Shown here: one piece after another, positions 1-7,978 of the stretch
Layout of the letters: every line of letters begins with the position of its first letter
How positions within the stretch are numbered: the stretch's first letter is position 1
Source: Comamonas composti DSM 21721
Lineage (GTDB): Bacteria; Pseudomonadota; Gammaproteobacteria; Burkholderiales; Burkholderiaceae_C
Reading direction: 5' to 3'
DNA length: 64,000 nt
Assembly (NCBI RefSeq): GCF_000429845.1
Contig: NZ_KE386974.1
Coordinates: forward strand, 12,107 to 76,106
Notes under the pieces: model-generated
The model's input: the letters and a program-made list of their open reading frames with translations, nothing else
What the model was told of the DNA's origin: nothing
Database searches by the model: none
Position numbers and translations under genes: made by a program

Positions 1-24
1 GGCAGGCAGGCAGGCAGGCAGGCA
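1..24. repeat. (GGCA)6 tetranucleotide tract at window edge
   Basis: Six perfect copies of GGCA begin at the first base, so the tract may extend further upstream. No gene on either strand can be tied to it within the window. Tetranucleotide tracts can cause phase variation when they lie in a reading frame or promoter, but the context needed to judge that is outside the window. The DNA from 25 to 184 holds no gene I can support. Confidence 0.7.
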
Positions 25-184
25 GCGGGTGTTGGGCGAGGAGGCGCAGGCATGTGTGGCTTGCCTGGCATTTGGGAGAGATGGGTGTCGTCAAGCCCTG
101 AGTCGAGCCATGACTTTGTGCAAGCGCTCAGCACCGGCGGAGGCTGAGGTGGCGGGTGCGGAGGGGGCGAGATCAGTGATCGGG

Positions 185-458
185 CTGAGAGCGTGTTTAC
201 GATCTCCTCGCGGCGCGCCAGTGTCTTTGCGGGATGAGATACAAGGCGCGATACCGCAGCAATAGCCATGCTATTGCGAGGATTCGCAACGCTGTAGGCC
301 GCCCGCAAAGACACTGTCCCCAAGGGTTGGAGCGAAATCGGGCGATTTCTTCGCGCTGGCCCTTGCTTGCACCCCGGTGCAAGCTGCGGCCCATCGACTC
401 GAACTCATCCCGATTGCGCTCCAACGCGCCTGCGTAGAGATCGCAAACACGCTCTGAG
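185..458. repeat. MITE-like 274-bp element with inverted ends and nested hairpin
   Basis: The two ends are inverted copies of each other: 185-206 matches the reverse complement of 437-458 at 20 of 22 positions (core GAGCGTGTTT-CGATCTC). Inside lies a perfect 15-bp inverted repeat (219-233 with 302-316, CAGTGTCTTTGCGGG), and within that another with 8-bp arms (GCAATAGC, 259-266 with 270-277). No plausible protein is encoded. Fragments of the same sequence recur at 40339-40368 and 56491-56575. The structure resembles a non-autonomous transposable element or a large repetitive extragenic palindrome. I see no target-site duplication. Confidence 0.65.
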
Positions 459-524
459 ACTTTGCGGCTCTTGAGATAACAGCCAGTTGGCCCAGCTCGT
501 ATTCAAAATATTTAAAAATATGTG

Positions 525-1190
525 TCAGAAATTTTCTGACTTCAAAATATAGGAATGATTTTGTATGGAAATTATTTCAAGACCATGGAAATCCTGAAGA
601 AGTGCTTTGGCCCCCATTTGTATCAGCTCCTGATCAGAGCCAATTCCTATGCCTTGGGCTCCACTTCGAATGGCGGCCAGCATGCCGCTGCGTGAATCTT
701 CGAAAACCAGACATTTCTCAGGAGCTGTGTTTAAATACCTGGCTGCGGCTAGATAGCATTCGGGCTCGGGTTTATTCGTTGGTGTGTCGTCACGGCTTAC
801 GATTGCATCGAATACGCTTTCCATACCATGGGCTCTGAGCAGAATTCCGACTCGTTCAGCATCGCTGCTGGTAACAAGTGCCAAAGGGATGGATTGGCTC
901 TTGAGGCATTTGATGAACTCTCTGACACCCCAGGTCAATGGAGCGGGATACATGGCTTCGATGCGGCTTGCTTTCTCCTGAATCAGGTGTTGCTCCGGCG
1001 GCGACAAATGCTTGAAAAGTGTGCTGATGACCTCAAAACCAGGGCGGCCATGAATATAAGAATTCATCATCGTGATGTCTATATTCACCCCATATTCATG
1101 ACCTACGGCCATCCAGGCCTTTTCCGTTGCTTCACGCGACTGAATCAGTACGCCATCCATATCAAAACAAATCGCGGAAAAATGCTTCAT
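525..1190 (-). CDS. HAD-superfamily hydrolase, sugar-phosphatase or phosphoglucomutase-like
   Basis: 221-residue haloacid-dehalogenase family protein. The N-terminal motif FDMDGVL carries the nucleophile Asp and acid/base Asp. LVTSS in the middle is motif II, the Lys in TNKPEPECY is motif III, and VFEDSRSGMLAA is motif IV with the metal-binding acidic residues. The cap after motif I is helical, as in subfamily IA enzymes (beta-phosphoglucomutase, phosphoglycolate or sugar phosphatases). The substrate cannot be told from sequence. An AAGGAG ribosome site precedes the ATG. The gene is clearly more AT-rich than its neighbours and lies beside the 185-458 repeat, which suggests acquisition by transfer. 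Confidence 0.85.
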   Translation of the reverse strand: MKHFSAICFDMDGVLIQSREATEKAWMAVGHEYGVNIDITMMNSYIHGRPGFEVISTLFKHLSPPEQHLIQEKASRIEAMYPAPLTWGVREFIKCLKSQSIPLALVTSSDAERVGILLRAHGMESVFDAIVSRDDTPTNKPEPECYLAAARYLNTAPEKCLVFEDSRSGMLAAIRSGAQGIGIGSDQELIQMGAKALLQDFHGLEIISIQNHSYILKSENF

Positions 1191-1457
1191 TGAATACTCC
1201 TTGAAAATTCTTAAGCATCGTGAACATCATTTTTGATTATTTTCCCGTTGAATTGATTTCAGCTGCGGGAGCGCCCATGAATTGGCTGACGCAGCGGTAT
1301 GGCTATTATTTATAAGGGTGTTCAGGGAGCGCTTGTTCAGGGGCGAAGGCCCGCAGCCTGCACCTGTTTGTGAGCAGGCCCGCAAAAGGATGGATCGGGC
1401 TCGATTCATGTCCCTGGGCGCCCCAAAAGCTCAAAGAACTGGGAAAATACCGCCCCT

Positions 1458-2873
1458 ATGACCTCCACGAGCGACGCTACCATCTCTCTCACGCCAGCGG
1501 CCGCAGTGCCGCGCGTGGGCTTTGTTTCCCTGGGCTGCCCCAAGGCCCTCACCGATTCCGAACTCATCCTGACCCAGCTCAGCGCAGAGGGCTACCAGAC
1601 CTCCAAGACCTTTGAGGGTGCGGACCTGGTCATCGTCAACACCTGCGGCTTTATCGACGACGCCGTCAAGGAAAGCCTGGACACCATTGGCGAGGCCCTG
1701 GCCGCTAATGGCAAGGTGATCGTCACCGGCTGCCTGGGCGCCAAGGCCGGCAAGGAGGGCGGCGCCAGCATGGTGGCCGAGGTCCACCCCAGCGTGCTGG
1801 CCGTCACCGGGCCGCACGCCACGCAGGAGGTGATGGATGCCGTGCACCAGCACCTGCCCAAGCCCCATGACCCCTTTGTGGATCTGGTGCCTGGCAGCTT
1901 TGGCGATGCCGGCATCAAGCTCACGCCCAAGCACTATGCCTATCTGAAAATTTCCGAGGGCTGCAACCACCGCTGCACCTTCTGCATCATCCCCAGCATG
2001 CGCGGCGATCTGGTGTCGCGCCCGATTGGTGATGTGCTCAAGGAGGCCAAGGCGCTGTTTGAAGGCGGCGTCAAGGAGCTGTTGGTCATCAGCCAAGATA
2101 CGTCCGCCTATGGCGTGGATGTGAAGTACCGCACCGGTTTCTGGGACGGCAAGCCGGTCAAGACCCGCATGCTGGAGCTGACCGAAGAGCTGGGCAAGCT
2201 GGCCGCCGCCCACGGCGCCTGGGTGCGCCTGCACTATGTCTACCCCTATCCCACGGTGGACAGCATTTTGCCGCTGATGGCCCAGGGCCTGGTCCTGCCT
2301 TATCTGGACGTGCCGCTGCAGCACAGCCACCCCGATGTCCTGAAGCGCATGAAGCGCCCGGCCTCCGGCGAGAAAAACCTGGACCGCATCCGCGAGTGGC
2401 GCGCCATCTGCCCGGATCTGGTGATTCGCTCCACCTTCATCGCAGGCTTTCCTGGCGAGACCGAGGAAGAGTTCGAGCACCTGCTGGACTTTATCCGCGA
2501 GGCTGAGATCGACCGCGCCGGCTGCTTTGCCTACAGCCCCGTGGAAGGCGCCACCGCCAACGAGCTGCCCGGCATGCTGCCCGAGGAAGTGCGCGAGGCC
2601 CGCCGTGCCCGCTTTATGGAAGTGGCCGAAGAGGTCTCCGCCAAGCGCCTGCAGCGCCGCGTAGGCCAGGTGATGAAGGTGCTGGTGGACAAATCGGTCA
2701 GCCTGGGCAAAAAGGGCGGTCTGGGCCGTACCTATGCCGATGCGCCCGAGATCGATGGCGTGGTCCACATCCAGCCGCCGGAAAAAGCCAGCAAGACCTA
2801 CAAGGTGGGTGATTTGATCAGCGTGCGCATTGTGGGCGCCCAAGGTCATGACCTCATAGGGCAGCCAATTTGA
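1458..2873 (+). CDS. rimO: Ribosomal protein S12 methylthiotransferase RimO
   Basis: 471-residue radical-SAM methylthiotransferase that adds a methylthio group to the conserved Asp of ribosomal protein uS12. The N-terminal UPF0004 domain has its three cluster cysteines (C27 in SLGCPKA, C63 in NTCGF, C92 in TGCLG). The radical-SAM CxxxCxxC motif is at C169, C173 and C176 ([10 protein letters not shown]). The C-terminal part fits a TRAM domain. Length and architecture match the RimO family rather than MiaB: the SLGCPK start is typical of RimO. It stands alone, followed by a hairpin repeat shared with the convergent MATE gene. Confidence 0.96.
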   Translation: MTSTSDATISLTPAAAVPRVGFVSLGCPKALTDSELILTQLSAEGYQTSKTFEGADLVIVNTCGFIDDAVKESLDTIGEALAANGKVIVTGCLGAKAGKEGGASMVAEVHPSVLAVTGPHATQEVMDAVHQHLPKPHDPFVDLVPGSFGDAGIKLTPKHYAYLKISEGCNHRCTFCIIPSMRGDLVSRPIGDVLKEAKALFEGGVKELLVISQDTSAYGVDVKYRTGFWDGKPVKTRMLELTEELGKLAAAHGAWVRLHYVYPYPTVDSILPLMAQGLVLPYLDVPLQHSHPDVLKRMKRPASGEKNLDRIREWRAICPDLVIRSTFIAGFPGETEEEFEHLLDFIREAEIDRAGCFAYSPVEGATANELPGMLPEEVREARRARFMEVAEEVSAKRLQRRVGQVMKVLVDKSVSLGKKGGLGRTYADAPEIDGVVHIQPPEKASKTYKVGDLISVRIVGAQGHDLIGQPI

Positions 2874-2889
2874 TTTTTTGGGCTTGATG

Positions 2890-2946
2890 CTATGAAAAAA
2901 AGAGCTTGTAGCGCTTTCCTGTCAAGCGCTACAGGCTCTTTTTATG
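2890..2946. repeat. AGCGCTT-family intergenic hairpin, probable bidirectional terminator
   Basis: Between the convergent rimO and MATE genes, the arms 2901-2916 and 2924-2939 form a near-perfect stem (AGAGCTTGTAGCGCTT) with a 7-nt loop. It is flanked by A-runs on the left and T-runs on the right, so it can terminate transcription from both sides. At least seven relatives occur in this window (9196, 17926, 19329, 25632, 30809, 41723 and 57427). Confidence 0.75.
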
Positions 2947-2962
2947 TAAGAAATCAGCTGTT

Positions 2963-4375
2963 TCAGACCATGCGCTGAATGGGCTTTTGCTTCCAGACCT
3001 TGAGGTAGTAGAGCGCCTGCAGGCCCAGGGTGAGGGTGTAGGACAGCGGAAAAGCCATCCAGATGCCGATCAGGCCGTAGTGCTGACTCAAGGCCCAGGC
3101 CAGGGGTAGCTCCAGCAGGCCCAGCACACCAATGGTGATGGCCGTGGGTATCAGCACATCGCCGCTGGCACGCATCACCGAGGACAGGGTGATGAAAAAG
3201 CCCAGGATCACGCCGCTCCAGAGAATGATGAGCAGCAGCTCCACGGCCATGTGCAAGACCTTGTCATCGGTGATGAACAGGGCCAGCAGCGGGCGTGCGA
3301 AGAAGCTGCCCAGTACGGCCAGGGCGCAGCCCAGCATCAGGTTCATGCGCAGCGCCGTGGCCGTGATGGCGCCCAGCCGCTCGCTGCGGCCCGCACCAAT
3401 GGCCTGGGCGCTGAGTATGGAGGCCGTGATCGCGACCGAGATCACGGGGAACTGGGCAAACGAGTTGATCTGATTGACTGCGCCATAGGCGGCCGTGGCG
3501 TCCGAGCCAAAACTGTTGATCAGCGAGACCACGACCAGGGCGGCGAGTGAGCTGGCCACCATTTGCACGCCCGTGGGAATGCCTACGCGCAAGATGCTTT
3601 TGGCAAGCGCCATGTCCAGGCGCAGGGCCTGCCATAGCGCGCGGTTGGGTGCCAGCGGGCTGCGGATATGCCTCAGTCGCCAGGCCAGCCAGCTCAGCGA
3701 CAGCGCATAGCCTGCAATCATGGACACGCCGGCGCTGGCCACGCCCAGTTGCGGCAGACCCCACCAGCCCTGGATGAGCGCAGGCGTGAGAACCAGGCCC
3801 ACGGCCGTGCTGATCAGCAGCGCCCACATGGGCGACAGCGTATCGCCCACACCGCGCAGCATGGATGTGGACAGCAGGAACACGCACAGGCCCGGCATGG
3901 CCAGCAGCACCAGGCGCGAGTACAGCGTGGCTTCCTCGATGATGTTGGCTGGCGTGTTCAAGAGCCGCATCAAGGGCTCGGTGAACAGACCGCCGAACAA
4001 GGCCACGAGTGCCCCGAAGATCAGGCCCATGCACAAGGCAGTGCCGCCGAGGGCGCGCACCTTGTCGGGCATGCGTGCTCCCCAGGCCTGGCCTATGAGC
4101 ACCGAGGACCCTGCGCCCAGACCGATCATGAAGGCGATGAAAACGAAAAGAATCGGGAAAAAGGCCGCCACTGCGGCCAGGGCCGTGGTGCCCAGCATCT
4201 GGCCCAGAAAAATGCTGTTGATCGTGCCCGACAGCGACTGAAGTATGTTGGCAAGAATCATGGGCCCGAGAAAGCGCATGAAGACTTGCCATAGTGGCGG
4301 GGCCGCGCCAGGCGGCATGCCCTGGGGCGGAGACGCCTGGGCAGGGGGGAGCGAGGTTTTCAAGGATTCCGTCAT
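2963..4375 (-). CDS. MATE family multidrug efflux transporter
   Basis: 470-residue polytopic membrane protein with about 12 hydrophobic segments in two similar halves, the layout of MATE (NorM/DinF-type) Na+- or H+-coupled drug exporters. The core begins with LWQVFMRFLGPMILANILQS. Later segments such as LIGQAWGAR and SAQAIGAG are the typical positions in the two halves. I chose the ATG at 4375 (MTESLKTS); the frame stays open further upstream, but that extension lacks membrane character. It converges with rimO across a shared hairpin. The exported substrate is unknown. Confidence 0.9.
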   Translation of the reverse strand: MTESLKTSLPPAQASPPQGMPPGAAPPLWQVFMRFLGPMILANILQSLSGTINSIFLGQMLGTTALAAVAAFFPILFVFIAFMIGLGAGSSVLIGQAWGARMPDKVRALGGTALCMGLIFGALVALFGGLFTEPLMRLLNTPANIIEEATLYSRLVLLAMPGLCVFLLSTSMLRGVGDTLSPMWALLISTAVGLVLTPALIQGWWGLPQLGVASAGVSMIAGYALSLSWLAWRLRHIRSPLAPNRALWQALRLDMALAKSILRVGIPTGVQMVASSLAALVVVSLINSFGSDATAAYGAVNQINSFAQFPVISVAITASILSAQAIGAGRSERLGAITATALRMNLMLGCALAVLGSFFARPLLALFITDDKVLHMAVELLLIILWSGVILGFFITLSSVMRASGDVLIPTAITIGVLGLLELPLAWALSQHYGLIGIWMAFPLSYTLTLGLQALYYLKVWKQKPIQRMV

Positions 4376-4490
4376 TTTGTTATCTGCTATTGGGACGAGA
4401 GCTTGTCTGGCGAGGGACGTTGCCCGTGGTTGGCGGGCTCCATCAAGCCGGATTGCCTGGGATGCGGGCGATGCGATGGAGCCGGGCAAA

Positions 4491-4523
4491 CAAAAAGCCC
4501 CTGGCAAAGGCTGCCAGGGGCTT
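4491..4523 (-). terminator. Intrinsic terminator of efp
   Basis: A perfect 12-bp stem (AAGCCCCTGGCA, 4495-4506 with 4512-4523) with a 5-nt loop. Read on the minus strand it is followed by a T-run (TTTTTG), so it terminates efp transcription. The MATE gene start lies just beyond. Confidence 0.85.
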
Positions 4524-4555
4524 CAAGATTGTGGCGCAGGCTTGAGGCCTGTCGC

Positions 4556-5110
4556 TTACACGCGCTTGCGATATTCGCCGGTGCGGGTGTCGATTTCAAT
4601 CTTGTCGCCCTGGTCAACAAACAGGGGAACGGCCACTTCAAAGCCCGTGGCAATCTTCGCAGGCTTCATGACCTTGCCCGAGGTGTCGCCCTTGACGGCG
4701 GGCTCGGTCCAGGTGATTTCGCGCACCACGGAGGTGGGCAGTTCGCAGGAGATGGCCTTGCCGTCGTAGAACACGACTTCGGCTTCCATGCCGTCTTCGA
4801 GGTAGCTGATGGCGTCGCCCATGTTGCCGGCTTCGACTTCGTACTGGTTGTACTCGGAGTCCATCCACACATACATGGGGTCGGCAAAGTAGGAGTAGGT
4901 GCACTCCTTCTTGTCGAGGATGACGTTGTCGATCTTGTCGTCGGCCTTGAACACGACTTCGGTGCCCATGTTGGACAGCAGGGCCTTGAGCTTCATGCGC
5001 ACGGTGGCTGCGCCGCGGCCGCCGCGAGCGTATTCGGTCTTCAGAACGATCATGGGATCCTTGCCGTGCATGATCACGTTGCCGGCGCGGATTTCTTGAG
5101 CGATTTTCAT
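4556..5110 (-). CDS. efp: Elongation factor P, Arg32 type
   Basis: 184-residue EF-P, which binds between the ribosomal P and E sites and relieves stalling at polyproline stretches. It has the three-domain EF-P layout and the C-terminal signature region ending [11 protein letters not shown]. The residue at the tip of the first-domain loop is Arg32 ([10 protein letters not shown]), not the lysine used by E. coli, so modification should be by rhamnosylation. The modifying enzyme EarP lies immediately upstream on the same strand. I chose the ATG at 5110 ([11 protein letters not shown]) because it gives the exact family length; the frame stays open upstream. Confidence 0.97.
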   Translation of the reverse strand: MKIAQEIRAGNVIMHGKDPMIVLKTEYARGGRGAATVRMKLKALLSNMGTEVVFKADDKIDNVILDKKECTYSYFADPMYVWMDSEYNQYEVEAGNMGDAISYLEDGMEAEVVFYDGKAISCELPTSVVREITWTEPAVKGDTSGKVMKPAKIATGFEVAVPLFVDQGDKIEIDTRTGEYRKRV

Positions 5111-5227
5111 AACTTGCTTAACTGGAGGTTGGAGCTGCTGGCTACGGCAGGCAAGCAAGGTCGCAGGGACGGGGCGCCTGCCGCAATTGCGCGGCGGGGG
5201 GTCAACCCTGGACATGGACTTTTGCCA

Positions 5228-5247
5228 CAGATATCAGCAGATATCTG
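5228..5247. promoter_or_regulatory. 20-bp palindrome in the earP-efp gap
   Basis: Perfect inverted repeat CAGATATC-N4-GATATCTG in the 169-bp gap between the end of earP and the start of efp, about 118-137 bp upstream of the efp ATG. No T-run follows on the efp-direction strand, so it looks more like a protein-binding site than a terminator. The binding protein is unknown. Confidence 0.4.
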
Positions 5248-5279
5248 CAGCGCCACCCCTGGGAAGCAAAAGACGCATT

Positions 5280-6446
5280 CTAGCTTTTTTCTGCCACAAA
5301 GGCTTGCAACTGCTCCACCAGTGGTGGCAGTTGCAACAGCCGGCTGCGTGCCGATTGCACACACTGCCGCCATTCGGCGAGTCGCTCGGCGGTGATCGGG
5401 GGCAGATCGGTGGCAGCGCGCATGCCATTCCATGCGTGGTGGAAAGCCCTGAGGCAGGCCGGTGCATCGAGCCAGTCGAGAAATGCGTCGAGCTTGGCAT
5501 GGTGGGCATTGTCATGCTGGGGGTAGATGTGCCAGACAAAGGGCTGGCCTGCCCAGAGCGCGCGCACCAGCGAATCCTCGCCGCGTACCAGGTTGAGGTC
5601 GCAGGCCCAGAGCATGTGGTCGAACTCGGCCTGGCTGCAGGCTGCCAGCTCATGCATGGACACGGCAGCGTGGTCGGGGCTGCGGGCTGCGGCAACAGCG
5701 CTTCGGGCCCGCCCCGGAGTGAGCAGCAAATGCGTGCTGGCCCCAGGCGGGGCTGGCGGGCTGGCCTGCAGTTGCGCAAGCCAGTGGGTCAGGGCCGGAG
5801 GTTCGTAGCAGAACAGGGAGATCGCGCAATCTTGGGGGGCGATGCCGTGGCGGGCACGCCAGGCAGCGGGATCGAAGGCCGCCTGGCGTGCAGGCAGATC
5901 CTCTTCGCGCAGCAGCCCGCCCGTGGCCCCGGTGAACCCGGGGTAGAAGAACCAGCGCGTCAGTCCCGCCGCCGGCCCGCTCATCAAAGGCGAGGGCAGA
6001 CCGTGGCAGCGCTCTACATAGTCCTCGGCCGACAGGTATTCGAGGTTGATCCAGACGGGCGAAGAAGCCGCTCCAAGGGCTGTGCGTTCAGTGCTGGCCC
6101 TGGCAATTGCCGAGACGAAGGGCGCGGGGATCTCGCAGCCAAAGGCTTCGACGATGACATCGCCAACCATTGCGGGCAGCAGCTCCCGGCTTACGGGCCA
6201 GCCGTGCAGGCTCAGTCCCCTGGGGTGAGGGGGCGGCGCCATCCAATCCAGTGCGCTGGCGTCGTCCACCCAGAGCCGGACCTGCTGGCCGTGTGCTGCA
6301 AGGTCGCAGGCCGTGCGCCAGCACACGCCTATGTCGCCGAAGTTGTCTATGACCTGGCAGAAGATATCCCAGATGAGGGTTCTCGATGGGCCAGGCGCAG
6401 GGGGCGCTGCAGCGGTTGTGGCGGGCAGGGGTGAGAAAGCGGTCAT
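5280..6446 (-). CDS. earP: EF-P arginine rhamnosyltransferase EarP
   Basis: About 388 residues of the DUF2331/EarP family, a GT-B glycosyltransferase that transfers rhamnose from dTDP-rhamnose to Arg32 of EF-P. The N-terminal block WDIFCQVIDNFGDIGVCWR carries the conserved catalytic Asp residues, and the C-terminal half holds the nucleotide-sugar region (DLNLVRGEDSLVRALWAGQPFVWHIYPQ), both hallmarks of the family. efp follows on the same strand, and its substrate residue is indeed Arg. The start is uncertain: ATG at 6446 (MTAFSPLP) is preferred, but 6479 is possible. The MarR gene diverges upstream. Confidence 0.95.
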   Translation of the reverse strand: MTAFSPLPATTAAAPPAPGPSRTLIWDIFCQVIDNFGDIGVCWRTACDLAAHGQQVRLWVDDASALDWMAPPPHPRGLSLHGWPVSRELLPAMVGDVIVEAFGCEIPAPFVSAIARASTERTALGAASSPVWINLEYLSAEDYVERCHGLPSPLMSGPAAGLTRWFFYPGFTGATGGLLREEDLPARQAAFDPAAWRARHGIAPQDCAISLFCYEPPALTHWLAQLQASPPAPPGASTHLLLTPGRARSAVAAARSPDHAAVSMHELAACSQAEFDHMLWACDLNLVRGEDSLVRALWAGQPFVWHIYPQHDNAHHAKLDAFLDWLDAPACLRAFHHAWNGMRAATDLPPITAERLAEWRQCVQSARSRLLQLPPLVEQLQAFVAEKS

Positions 6447-6555
6447 GTGATGAAGTCCAGGCCAGCCGCCATTGTCCATGCTGACGCTGCCGGACTCTGG
6501 CGCCAGGCCGGCTGCCGTGATTTCTCCTGCGGTTTTTCGATTTTGTTTGTTTGCA

Positions 6556-6573
6556 TATAATTAGCCATCTAAT
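6556..6573 (+). promoter_or_regulatory. MarR-gene promoter with overlapping operator palindrome
   Basis: A consensus -10 hexamer TATAAT (6556-6561) overlaps the perfect inverted repeat ATTAG-CCAT-CTAAT (6560-6573), about 19-32 bp upstream of the MarR-family start at 6592. No good -35 is visible. MarR proteins commonly bind such palindromes over their own promoters, so autorepression is likely but inferred. Confidence 0.5.
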
Positions 6574-6591
6574 CAAATGCGGAGAGCTTGT

Positions 6592-7098
6592 ATGCATCTG
6601 GAGCAGAAATACCTGGCCTTGCTGGCCGATGCCGAACGCCGGGGCCAGGCGGATCAGGAGGGCATGAGGCTGTGCTTTCAAGCCCTGTCCCTGGCCGCCG
6701 CCATAGATCGCGACTGTGCACGGCTGCTTGCGCCCCACGGTTTGTCCGAGGGGCGTTTCGTGCTGCTGTTCCTGCTGGAGGCTGCGCCTGCAGGCCTGGC
6801 GCCGGCCGAGCTTGCGGCGCAGGCGGGCGTGAGCCGGGCCACAGTCACGGGCCTGCTTGATGGACTGGAGAGCCAGGCCCTGGTCGAGCGTCAGGCTGAT
6901 GCCAACGATCGCCGTGCGCTGCGCATCGTGCTCACGCGCAAGGGCAGGGCTCTGGCGAAAAAGCTCGTGGGCCGGCACAGCAGCTGGATTGGCGGGCTGT
7001 TTGCTGCGCTGACCGGGCCCGAGCAACTGCAGCTGGGCCGGTTGCTGGCCAAGGTCTCGGCTTCGCTGGCCGAGCCGCACGAGGCGCTGGCGCCATGA
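6592..7098 (+). CDS. MarR family transcriptional regulator
   Basis: 168-residue winged-helix regulator. The central segment has the MarR pattern: a recognition helix (LAAQAGVSRATVTGLLDGLESQALVERQ) followed by the wing with the conserved DxR (ADANDRRALRIVLTRKGRAL). I chose the ATG at 6592 because a GGAG site lies 8-11 bases upstream. It overlaps the next gene by 4 bases (ATGA), so the two are translationally coupled. A palindrome over its probable -10 box suggests autoregulation. Ligand and other targets are unknown. Confidence 0.88.
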   Translation: MHLEQKYLALLADAERRGQADQEGMRLCFQALSLAAAIDRDCARLLAPHGLSEGRFVLLFLLEAAPAGLAPAELAAQAGVSRATVTGLLDGLESQALVERQADANDRRALRIVLTRKGRALAKKLVGRHSSWIGGLFAALTGPEQLQLGRLLAKVSASLAEPHEALAP

Positions 7099-7886
7099 GT
7101 GCCACGATGAAGGCCGGGGCCGCACCCCGAAAAGGCGCCGTGCGCGTGGCCGATATCGATCCGGCCTTGCTGCAGGCCTTGTCGCGCGGAGAGCTGGAGA
7201 CCGTGAATCTGGTCGAATGCCTGGCACTGGATCAGGTGCAATTGCTGGCGACAGTCTTTCCTGATCTCTCGGAGAAGGCGCAGCAGGCGGCGCGGCAAGC
7301 GGGCGCCCTGGGCATTCTCAAACGCATGGCTGCCATGGGCGAGCTGCTGCTGCAGGAGCTGGGCGAGCAGGGCATTGCACGTTGCCGCGAACATGGCGTG
7401 GATACGGTGCGCGGCTGGGCCTGCTTCATGATTGCGGCCCGCGAGGGCCTGGATTTGCAGGCCCGGCTGGAGGCGATGCAGGCGCTGGCCGATGACGCGC
7501 ATTTCGGCGTGCGCGAATGGGCCTGGCTGGCGCTGCGTCCGCATGTGATGGACGCGCTCGACGAGGCCATGGTGCTGCTCGCACGCTGGACGGCTTCGCC
7601 CTCGCCACGGCTGCGTCGCTTTGCCTGCGAGGCCTTGCGCCCGCGCGGCGTATGGTGCGCGCATATTGCGGGGCTCAAGCGCGATCCGCAAAAAGCCCTG
7701 CCCATTCTGGTCGCGCTGCGTGCCGACGAGGCTGTGTATGTGCAGGACTCGGTGGCCAACTGGCTCAACGATGCAGGCAAGACCCGGCCCGACTGGGTGC
7801 GCGGGCTGTGCGCGCAGTGGCTGCAGGACAGCCCCTGCCAGGCCACGCGCCGCATCGTCGAGCGCGCGCTGCGAAATCTAAAATGA
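7095..7886 (+). CDS. DNA alkylation repair (HEAT-repeat) family protein
   Basis: 263-residue all-helical protein resembling the AlkC/AlkD HEAT-repeat DNA glycosylases, which remove alkylated bases. Repeated helical units are visible, including VREWAWLALRPHV, PSPRLRRFACEALRPRGVW and VYVQDSVANWLNDAGK. These Arg/Trp-rich segments are typical of the DNA-facing concave surface. The 4-base overlap with the upstream MarR gene implies co-expression and perhaps a stress-inducible repair unit. I judge the family from pattern only; another HEAT-repeat role is possible. Confidence 0.7.
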   Translation: MSATMKAGAAPRKGAVRVADIDPALLQALSRGELETVNLVECLALDQVQLLATVFPDLSEKAQQAARQAGALGILKRMAAMGELLLQELGEQGIARCREHGVDTVRGWACFMIAAREGLDLQARLEAMQALADDAHFGVREWAWLALRPHVMDALDEAMVLLARWTASPSPRLRRFACEALRPRGVWCAHIAGLKRDPQKALPILVALRADEAVYVQDSVANWLNDAGKTRPDWVRGLCAQWLQDSPCQATRRIVERALRNLK

Positions 7887-7978
7887 TTCCCCGGGCGGCT
7901 CGCGCCCGGCCTCTGGCTGCGGTTTGCGCCAGCCCGCATGGCTGCAGAAGGCGCGCAGCGCTTGAACCACTGAAACAG

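Noticed and set aside
197-437. Short open frames in the 185-458 element
   Set aside because: They lie entirely in a repeated, self-complementary element, have no ribosome site, and are not kept in other copies.
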